Of a stretch of 12,746 bases of DNA, positions 7,405 through 12,746 are shown piece after piece. Under the pieces are notes generated by a model. That model was not told the DNA's origin, searched no databases, and worked only from the letters and a program-made list of their open reading frames with translations. The number at the start of each line of letters is the position of its first letter. The first letter of the stretch is position 1. Source of the stretch: JAAYAY01 sp964429355 (GTDB lineage Bacteria > Planctomycetota > Planctomycetia > Pirellulales > Thermoguttaceae); NCBI GenBank assembly GCA_964429355.1, contig CAYSCH010000282.1, positions 1 to 12,746 of the forward strand, read 5' to 3'. Both the position numbers and the translations under genes were made by a program.

Positions 7405-7561
7405 TGGCAACCCCTCCACCGACACGCCACCACGAACGATACCCCCGCAGGGTCGCACCCCCTGCCTTACGCACTCTAGTCGCGGGCCACCTCGCGCCAG
7501 TCGCGCATCTTGAAAGGCTGGGGTATGTCGGGCATCAACTCCAAGATTGTAGCGATTCTCA

Positions 7562-8452
7562 TCAAGTCCTTCTCAGTCCAAGACTCTTCAGAAACGCGGC
7601 CACGACCCGATATACGGCATCTTCACTTGGTGCCGTCGCCTCACTCATCGCATCTCGATAGATGCGAGCGACTTCCACGGGGCCTGCGGCTTGCGGGGTT
7701 GCGAAGACATCGGTCAGCAGCCGGCGAGCTTCCTTGAACCACCTCTTGGGAAAACTACCACTGTTTTCGATCCGCGTGAGAGTTTCAGCCAGCGTGGGCC
7801 AGATCGGTCGTGTCGTCAAAGCAACGTCATACATGTGGGCGGCGTCATTAGCTCGCTTGTGCGGCTCCCGACGTTTGCGAATCAGGACCTTCTGGACAAC
7901 AAGGCATGCGGGATTCGCCAAGCGAATGAGCCGGCTTTCTGCGACACCCAGTGACGGGATCTTCGATGCGTCGACTGTGAAGTTTTCCACGAGCAGCAGC
8001 CCAAGATAGGGGTCTGTTTGAGCGTGCAATCCGGGTTCGATTTCGATAATACCCTGGTTCTTTCCTCGCCGGTCTCTCTTTGAACCTTGCCGTGGGGCAA
8101 TGAACTCAAGATAGATTGGCGCGAGGTACTGAGTTTTATGGCGCTGCAAATGATAGTGAGTGACGGGGTTCTGATGAGAACCGGAAAGCGAAGCCACGAA
8201 GCCAGCCTCTTTCAGTTTTGAGTCAATGCCGACATCGTACGGCGGCACGAATTGCTCCGGTACCGCCCAGTCGATGTCGTACGTCATAAGCGGCGGCTGA
8301 CTCACCTGGGCATTGGGCATGCACCATCGATACAGGAATACGGCAAGACCACCGGTCAGGACAGTCGCCGACATGTGGTTTCCCAGGGCGTCAACGGACC
8401 GTCCCAGGTCATGGAGCACATCATCCAGCCGAGGCGAACGCGGGCTCATCAT
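7562..8452 (-). CDS. Nucleotidyltransferase-fold protein, putative AbiEii-like toxin
   Basis: A 296-residue protein with hallmarks of the DNA polymerase-beta-like nucleotidyltransferase fold. The LTGGLAVFLYR loop (32-42) carries the GG motif, TYDIDWAVP (57-65) carries the two metal-binding acids Asp59 and Asp61, and Glu116 in IYLEFIAP is a candidate third acid. A conserved basic segment (QKVLIRKRREPHKRANDAAH, 187-206) is typical of AbiEii/GSU2403-type proteins. By family knowledge AbiEii-like enzymes act as toxins by modifying RNA or other targets; here only the fold is visible. The start is ATGATG at 8452-8447, and the first ATG overlaps the upstream gene's TGA by 4 nt. The open frame extends further upstream, but that part overlaps the partner gene and is not protein-like. 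The C-terminal 80 residues are helical and not recognised. Confidence 0.78.
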   Translation of the reverse strand: MMSPRSPRLDDVLHDLGRSVDALGNHMSATVLTGGLAVFLYRWCMPNAQVSQPPLMTYDIDWAVPEQFVPPYDVGIDSKLKEAGFVASLSGSHQNPVTHYHLQRHKTQYLAPIYLEFIAPRQGSKRDRRGKNQGIIEIEPGLHAQTDPYLGLLLVENFTVDASKIPSLGVAESRLIRLANPACLVVQKVLIRKRREPHKRANDAAHMYDVALTTRPIWPTLAETLTRIENSGSFPKRWFKEARRLLTDVFATPQAAGPVEVARIYRDAMSEATAPSEDAVYRVVAAFLKSLGLRRT

Positions 8453-9570
8453 TCGTCGTCTTCCCATCCCAAGACATGATTGACAATATACTCCGCTTGC
8501 TCGGCACCTCGCGCTGCTTGATCGCAGACATCCAGTGCCGCCTGCAGGACGTCGACGATCGGGAGGTTCTCTTGCACCAGCCGCCCTCGAAGAATGGATT
8601 GGCCAAACTGCGCCTTTCGTAGAAAGAATTGGGCGTCCCGTTCGTCGCATACTTCCAGGTCGAGAGCATCGAGGGCCGACTCGAGATCCCCAATGACGTA
8701 GACTTCTGGACGAATCACCGATGCATGCAGTATTCCAAGGAGGCGGCAAGCCTCAAATCCACTGATGGCGAAGTCCCCAGCGATGCCCGGTCGGCAGAGG
8801 ACCTCATGGAGGTCTGCAGTCCGATCGAAGATCGAGCGGACTGCTAAGAGATCGGTCCGTCGAGCTCGCTCGTTGTGAAACCACGTTTCCATGAACATCT
8901 TCTTGCGTACGACGGTCAATCCCCCCGGACCTCGAACCAGGAAGCCCGATTTTTCAATGGCGTCACAGAATTGATGTGCTTTCGCAACGGAGACCATCGC
9001 GATACGGTGCAGTTCCGTGGCGTTGGAGATGTTGGCTCGTGGACCGTTCCACAGGTTTGGCGGTGCGTGTGCCAGGAGAAGGACTTTGAGCATCCAACGG
9101 TTCAAGTCACTGAACAAACGAGTTGAGCCTCGCTTCTGCCAACGAGGCTGATTGACGAGTCCGCGTTCTTCGACATCGATGCCCAATGAGGGAATGACAA
9201 TTCGAGTTGCTCCTGTCGGGTCAGTCAGGGCCCACCCGCAGTCGGCAGCGTTTTCCGACAGGAATTGACGGACCGCCCGCTCAGTCCTGGCTCCCACGCG
9301 CGGGACAATTGCCAGAACAAGGGGTGTTGTGCTGGAGGTAGACACCCGATTGCGGCTCCGTAAAACACCCCTCGCAAGAAGCCCGAGGACGGAATCGATG
9401 GACGCTGAACCAGACTGCCTGACCTCCCCAATCACCAATCCGGACGGACGGTGCGCGACAAAGTCCACGCCGCCTCTGGCCGCCACCGATTTGATATCGC
9501 TGACGTCGGGGAGACATTTGCCAAGAATGGTCTTGAGGACTCTTTCGAGCTGGGTCGGGTCGGTAGTCAC
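8449..9570 (-). CDS. AbiEi-like antitoxin/regulator with endonuclease-like N-terminus
   Basis: A 373-residue protein, first gene of a two-gene cassette. Residues about 1-135 look like a PD-(D/E)XK-type fold: GGVDFVAHRPSGLVIGEVRQ gives Asp36 and Glu49-x-Arg51, where Lys would be usual, followed by a strand and helix pattern ending GWALTDPTGATRIVIP. Residues about 153-225 resemble a winged helix (LNRWMLKVLLLAH, HQFCDAIEKSGFLVRGPG). Residues about 262-370 resemble the AbiEi C-terminal domain, ending in LDVCDQAARGAEQAEYIV, which fits the RG.eQAE pattern. By homology it should neutralise the downstream nucleotidyltransferase and may repress its own promoter. The GTG at 9570 is preferred because AGAGGA (9577-9582) lies 6 nt upstream. 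A GTG at 9654 would extend it by 28 residues through the promoter-like AT-rich region. It lies 157 bp after the beta-CASP gene. Confidence 0.7.
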   Translation of the reverse strand: MTTDPTQLERVLKTILGKCLPDVSDIKSVAARGGVDFVAHRPSGLVIGEVRQSGSASIDSVLGLLARGVLRSRNRVSTSSTTPLVLAIVPRVGARTERAVRQFLSENAADCGWALTDPTGATRIVIPSLGIDVEERGLVNQPRWQKRGSTRLFSDLNRWMLKVLLLAHAPPNLWNGPRANISNATELHRIAMVSVAKAHQFCDAIEKSGFLVRGPGGLTVVRKKMFMETWFHNERARRTDLLAVRSIFDRTADLHEVLCRPGIAGDFAISGFEACRLLGILHASVIRPEVYVIGDLESALDALDLEVCDERDAQFFLRKAQFGQSILRGRLVQENLPIVDVLQAALDVCDQAARGAEQAEYIVNHVLGWEDDE

Positions 9571-9576
9571 ACGCGT

Positions 9577-9582
9577 TCCTCT
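9577..9582 (-). promoter_or_regulatory. Ribosome binding site fixing the AbiEi-like start
   Basis: AGAGGA on the minus strand, 6 nt before the GTG at 9570. It supports this GTG over the in-frame GTG at 9654, whose use would place the TATAAT-like promoter elements inside the coding region. Confidence 0.5.
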
Positions 9583-9597
9583 GTTGAACAGCAGGGC

Positions 9598-9645
9598 ATT
9601 ATACTTAACAGAAGAATTATACATTACTGTAGAACTCACCTCCAA
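9598..9645 (-). promoter_or_regulatory. Candidate promoter with two perfect TATAAT boxes
   Basis: On the minus strand TTGGAG (9640-9645; 4 of 6 to the -35) is followed after 18 bases by a perfect TATAAT (9616-9621). A second perfect TATAAT lies at 9598-9603 without a good -35. Either would start transcription about 20-40 bases before the GTG at 9570. This is the most AT-rich stretch noticed in the window and suggests independent expression of the AbiE-like cassette. Confidence 0.5.
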
Positions 9646-9727
9646 CCCTCTCACACGGCGCTATCTGTAAGTTCCTTGATAGCAACGTGTTGTGGCGACT
9701 GCAAGGAAGCGAAGGTCCCTCCCTTCC

Positions 9728-12193
9728 TCACCGTGTCACTCCCTCTGCGATCAGCAATTCCACCAGTCGTTCCCCGGCCGCTCGTTGGGCCGACTTCTTC
9801 GATGCGGCTGGGGTCGGTTCCGTCTTGACCGTTCGGCCGTCGGGCAGTTTGGCCCAGGCAACCACAACGAACGTCGGCTGATGGCTCGGACCGCTCTGGT
9901 CGAGCAGGTCGTAGCCGGCCCCCGCGAGCATGCCGGCCTGGACCAGTTCGTTCAAGATCATGGCCGGATTGCGGCCGGCCGGCACGTCCCCCACGCCCTC
10001 GATCCGCCCCGGCGTTGCCATTGCCGGCGAGGATGTTTCGGCTTTCGGCTCGACGGGCAATTGCCGCAAGACCGCTTCGGCTGCCGCCTGCTCGGCGATC
10101 TTCAGCTTCTGGGCCACGTACCAGACGGTCCGGATCTCTTCCTGCGGGTCGAGAGAAAGCACCGCGCGAATGCGGTAGCCCGCGGGAGACGCGTCGCGCT
10201 CGAACTGCGGCGGAGGCAGCTTCGACTTGGCACACCACTCGAGCAACCGCCCCTTGGGATTGGCCGACTGCAGGCGGGTCGTCTCCTCATCGGTCACGGA
10301 TACGACCTCTTCGCCGGCGTCGCTTCGAGAAACCATATCCAACAGGGCCTGAGCGGCCATCTGCTCGGCCGTCTTCTTCGAAGCCGCCCGGAAAGGACCG
10401 CTGTTGAAGATCTGGTCATTACACGACAGTGACATGCTCGCTTCGTAGAACGCTCCCTGCTGACCCATCTCCGTGACGGGCGGGTCGATCCGCATCCGCA
10501 TGCAGAACTCGAGCAGGCGCCCTTTCGGGTTGGACTGCTTGAGCTGCTCGTCGAGCTGGGCCTCTTCCGGAAATAGTCCGCTCTCGTGGATTCCCAGGAC
10601 CCAGAGCCGGTCGCGGCGGTGATCGTCGCGGCGGACAAGTCCCACCGATTCCAGCACCCGGGCCAACTGCTCCGTTGTCGTGCGATCGACCACCTGGCCG
10701 AACCAGGCTTCGGCAACGGCCGCGGCCCGCAAGGGTGCTTCCCCCGCCGGCCCCAACAAGTTCCGCGCCCGTTGAATGTCCAATTCCGCCTCCCTCGGCA
10801 CCGGGGGGGCGGGGCGCCGCCTGGCGGCGTCGCTTCGCGGCGAGTAGCTGCGCTGGATCACAAGCCCGTCGCGCCCGCAAATCACCTCGCCGCACTGGAG
10901 GCTTCTGGCGAGCGTTTCCTTGGCGGCATCGTCGCCATGAACGAGCACGACCGTGCGTGGGGAGGTGGCATCGATCCAGGAGACCATCTGCATCCGGTCG
11001 GCGTGGGCGGAAAGCCCGTAGGTGCCGAAACTGCACGCCACCGGCACGGTCGCCTGACCCAACCGGAGTTCCTTGGCTCCTTCGGCTCGCGCCAGATCCA
11101 GGAGCGCCCTGCCCGGTGATTCTTCGTCCTGGTAGCCGGTCAACAGGACGGCGTCCGCAGCGTTCTTCGCCAGTTCCTGGCAATAGCCGGCCGACGGGCC
11201 GCCCGCAAGCATCCCGCTGGAAGCCACGATGATCGAGGGGCGCGTTTCGAGCACCCGCGTGCGGTCCTCCCGCCGCGCGACCGGCTGGATCCAATCCGTG
11301 TAGAACGGGTGGGGCATGCGCCGGATCTCGTGAACGAGCTGGCGCGAAACGAACGGTTCGTGGCGCCGGTAAATGTCGCATACGGCCCGGACCATGCCGT
11401 CGACGAACACGGGCGTGTTGGGCAAGACGCCGCTGCGCAGGGCCCGTTTGAGGATCAGAAGAACCTCCTGGGCCCTCCCCACGGCAAAGGCGGGAATGAG
11501 CACCCGTCCGCCCCCTTCGACGACCTGGCGGACCTGGCCCAGCAACCGCTCTTCGGCGGCGCTGCGATCCTCGTGCAAGCGCTGGCCGTAGGTCGATTCG
11601 CTGATCACCAGGTCGGCGCGAAAATCGGGACGGGCCAAGGCGGGAACCGTCTGCTGAGCGGTCACACTGTAGTCGCCGGTGAAGAGGATCGTGCCGGCGG
11701 GCGTCTTCATCAAAATCATGGCCGCGCCGAGAATATGTGAAGCAGGGAGCCAGGAGATCTCGACCTGGCCCACGCGGATGGGCTGATGGTACCTGACCGG
11801 CGCCATCGAGTGGAGCAGTTGCTCGACCTGCGATTCGGTGTAGAGGGGCACCTCGCTTTCCCGATCCGGCCCGTTCATCAGCCGCAGCGAGTCGCGCAGC
11901 AGGATGCCAACCAGGTCGATGGTCGGCGCCGTGGCGAAGACCGGTGCGCCAGGGCACGCCTCGGCCAGCACCGGGAGTCCGCCCGAATGGTCCATGTGGG
12001 CGTGGGTCAGCAGGATCGCATCGATCCGGGTGTCGGCCAATTGCGACAGGTCCGGAAGCGGGCTCGACCCCGAGTACCGCACTCCGCAATCCACCACGAA
12101 GTTGGCCCCGGGCACTCGGACGAGCGTCGACGACGCGCCGATGGCACTGGCACCGCCGAGAAGCGAGATCTGGACAGAGTTCGTACTGAACAT
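9728..12193 (-). CDS. Beta-CASP metallo-beta-lactamase nuclease with three dsRNA-binding domains
   Basis: An 821-residue putative RNA nuclease. The N-terminal about 450 residues form a complete metallo-beta-lactamase/beta-CASP core of the CPSF73 type. It has VVDCG (Asp35), HAHMDH (64-69), ASH (His153), TGDYS (Asp174), SESTYG (Glu199), PAFAVGRAQE (234-243), LSAHAD (His397) and VHGD (His419), so the metal-binding set is intact. Residues about 468-545 look like a helical, winged-helix-like linker. Three tandem dsRBD-like repeats follow at about 554-621, 641-712 and 741-816. Repeats 1 and 2 open with NPKGRLLE, and repeat 3 with AMILNELVQ plus the GPSHQPTF loop. The terminal SKK is present in 1 and 3, but repeat 2 has only QKLK. 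I infer binding and cutting of structured RNA in the cytoplasm; there is no signal peptide. The ATG at 12193 is preferred. A TTG at 12214 adds 7 residues. Neither has a clear ribosome binding site. Confidence 0.88.
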   Translation of the reverse strand: MFSTNSVQISLLGGASAIGASSTLVRVPGANFVVDCGVRYSGSSPLPDLSQLADTRIDAILLTHAHMDHSGGLPVLAEACPGAPVFATAPTIDLVGILLRDSLRLMNGPDRESEVPLYTESQVEQLLHSMAPVRYHQPIRVGQVEISWLPASHILGAAMILMKTPAGTILFTGDYSVTAQQTVPALARPDFRADLVISESTYGQRLHEDRSAAEERLLGQVRQVVEGGGRVLIPAFAVGRAQEVLLILKRALRSGVLPNTPVFVDGMVRAVCDIYRRHEPFVSRQLVHEIRRMPHPFYTDWIQPVARREDRTRVLETRPSIIVASSGMLAGGPSAGYCQELAKNAADAVLLTGYQDEESPGRALLDLARAEGAKELRLGQATVPVACSFGTYGLSAHADRMQMVSWIDATSPRTVVLVHGDDAAKETLARSLQCGEVICGRDGLVIQRSYSPRSDAARRRPAPPVPREAELDIQRARNLLGPAGEAPLRAAAVAEAWFGQVVDRTTTEQLARVLESVGLVRRDDHRRDRLWVLGIHESGLFPEEAQLDEQLKQSNPKGRLLEFCMRMRIDPPVTEMGQQGAFYEASMSLSCNDQIFNSGPFRAASKKTAEQMAAQALLDMVSRSDAGEEVVSVTDEETTRLQSANPKGRLLEWCAKSKLPPPQFERDASPAGYRIRAVLSLDPQEEIRTVWYVAQKLKIAEQAAAEAVLRQLPVEPKAETSSPAMATPGRIEGVGDVPAGRNPAMILNELVQAGMLAGAGYDLLDQSGPSHQPTFVVVAWAKLPDGRTVKTEPTPAASKKSAQRAAGERLVELLIAEGVTR

Positions 12194-12377
12194 CGGTTCG
12201 ATCGACGAGCTCAAATCGTTGCATTCTCGGCGGTCGTACGCTCAGTCGTCAAGTGCGGCCCAGGCCTTGGGCCGGAATGGGGGCAGGAAGGCACGGATCG
12301 GGGTCTTGCGAGACCAGTCGCAAGGGGTGTGCTCTTGAGCCGATACAAAAGGGAACTGGTGCCCCTGATCGACCGCT

Positions 12378-12415
12378 CCACACGTAGTGTGGCACTGCCT
12401 ACTCGTTGGCAGTGC
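12378..12415. repeat. Two adjoining hairpins at the DUF1016 break
   Basis: The first is CCACAC-GTA-GTGTGG (12378-12392), a perfect 6-bp stem with a 3-base loop. The second is GCACTGCC, an 8-base loop (TACTCGTT), then GGCAGTGC (12392-12415), a perfect 8-bp stem. They share one base and lie in the decayed tail, 75 bases beyond the last recognisable DUF1016 codon. No T-run follows on either strand. They look like a dispersed palindromic repeat. Confidence 0.65.
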
Positions 12416-12708
12416 GCTTGAGATACCGCATCCTTTCTTGGCTTACTCTCCTTTGGAAACGAGATCGTTGAGTCGATGCGATTCAGGTCGAGGTCCGATT
12501 GCGGCGCCGGGAGCACGGCGGCAAAGTTCGAGATGGCCGTGCCGTGGCGGGCGTGGGCCTGGGCGTCGATCTGTATCGTCAAAAGGTTCCGACTCCAGCC
12601 GTTGGCTAGCGTCTGCTCCATGTACCACCGGCGCTCGGTGGGCTCCTTGACCTTCTCCAACAACAGGGCGTGGTGCCCCCAGGGAAGCGACCAGAGCAAC
12701 GACTCGGG

Positions 12709-12737
12709 CAATTGTGCCACAGCTTGTGGCACAATTG
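12709..12737. repeat. Perfect 13-bp inverted repeat inside the DUF1016 frame
   Basis: CAATTGTGCCACA, a 3-base centre (GCT), then TGTGGCACAATTG. It is 29 bases long and every arm position pairs. It lies within the open frame (encoding about IVPQAVAQL), between the expected N-terminal part and the WGHH motif. It could be a repeat inserted in frame or a protein-binding site. Confidence 0.7.
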
Positions 12738-12746
12738 GGCCTGCGT

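Larger units (their letters stand above)
7255..7561. other. Intergenic region upstream of gamma-glutamyltransferase
   Basis: About 305 bases without a credible gene. It holds the GGT ribosome binding site (AAGGAG on the minus strand, 7261-7266), two diverged copies of a 37-bp repeat (7309-7345 and 7369-7404) and a C-rich stretch around 7411-7475. I could not pick out a convincing sigma-70 promoter. Confidence 0.5.
12211..12746 (-). pseudogene. Truncated DUF1016/YhcG-type protein, 5' end beyond the window
   Basis: On the minus strand the frame is open from the window edge. It encodes a clear DUF1016 N-terminal domain: SLPWGHHALLLEKVKEPTER, RWYMEQTLANGWSRNLLTIQ, then AISNFAAVLPAPQSDL, ending near 12490. 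In full-length YhcG-type proteins 'QSDL' is followed by a KDPY-FDFL segment and a PD-(D/E)XK nuclease domain. Here the frame instead runs into about 93 residues of Ser/Arg/Pro-rich sequence with no resemblance to that, ending at a TGA (12211-12213). No other minus-strand frame recovers the missing domain. I read it as a 3'-truncated remnant, which may still be translated. A GTG at 12732 is a possible internal start, but homology-like sequence (AGPI-VPQAVAQL) continues to the edge. Its stop overlaps the alternative TTG start of the beta-CASP gene (TTGA). Confidence 0.7.

Noticed and set aside
7405..7475. C-rich stretch with short CCCGCAGGG-like symmetry
   Set aside because: No convincing stem, repeat copy or reading frame; probably more intergenic repeat debris.
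8453..8749. N-terminal extension of the nucleotidyltransferase-fold protein
   Set aside because: It would overlap the partner gene by about 300 bases out of frame and reads as low-complexity Arg/Ser-rich sequence.
9661..9727. Possible terminator between the beta-CASP and AbiE-like genes (GAAGG...CCTTC)
   Set aside because: The stem is only 5 bp and there is no T-run on the minus strand.
10419..12224. Second long minus-strand frame within the beta-CASP gene
   Set aside because: Arg/Gly/Pro-rich out-of-frame translation of the same DNA; the alternative frame carries all catalytic motifs and the dsRBDs.

Overview
The window looks like chromosomal DNA from a GC-rich bacterium, most probably a planctomycete (Planctomycetota). 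This is inferred from the gene repertoire: an NPCBM-carrying alpha-galactosidase, a ceramidase-type hydrolase and a gamma-glutamyltransferase, all with signal peptides. Short scattered intergenic hairpin repeats and a mixture of strong and weak ribosome binding sites fit the same picture. No rRNA, tRNA, CRISPR array or intact transposase was seen. Every gene I can support lies on the minus strand, so the biological order runs from high to low coordinates.

Right part (about 7560-12746): a truncated DUF1016/YhcG-type gene enters from the window edge and breaks off near 12490, followed by two hairpins. Next is a large beta-CASP metallo-beta-lactamase nuclease that carries three tandem double-stranded-RNA-binding domains at its C-terminus. 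This is the most unusual gene in the window. Then comes a two-gene cassette with its own AT-rich promoter region and a 4-nt stop/start overlap: an AbiEi-like regulator with a restriction-endonuclease-like N-terminus, and a nucleotidyltransferase-fold protein. It looks like a type IV (AbiE-like) toxin-antitoxin or defence module.

Middle part (about 3430-7560): a 300-base gap with two diverged copies of a 37-bp repeat precedes a secreted gamma-glutamyltransferase. A four-helix membrane protein of unknown function and a secreted neutral-ceramidase-family hydrolase follow. These three could be one transcription unit, but the gaps (42 and 127 bp) leave that open.

Left part (1-3430): a ParE/RelE-type toxin-antitoxin pair with overlapping ATGA codons and a plausible promoter/operator lies between two copies of a 34-bp direct repeat. 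Next is a secreted GH27 alpha-galactosidase with an NPCBM domain and an Ig-like domain. At the left edge is a remnant of an AraC-family regulator, recognisable only from its last DNA-binding helices.

Overall the window combines exported degradative enzymes with small accessory modules (two toxin-antitoxin-like cassettes and a broken nuclease gene). The dsRBD-fused beta-CASP nuclease, next to the AbiE-like pair, is the best candidate for undescribed biology.
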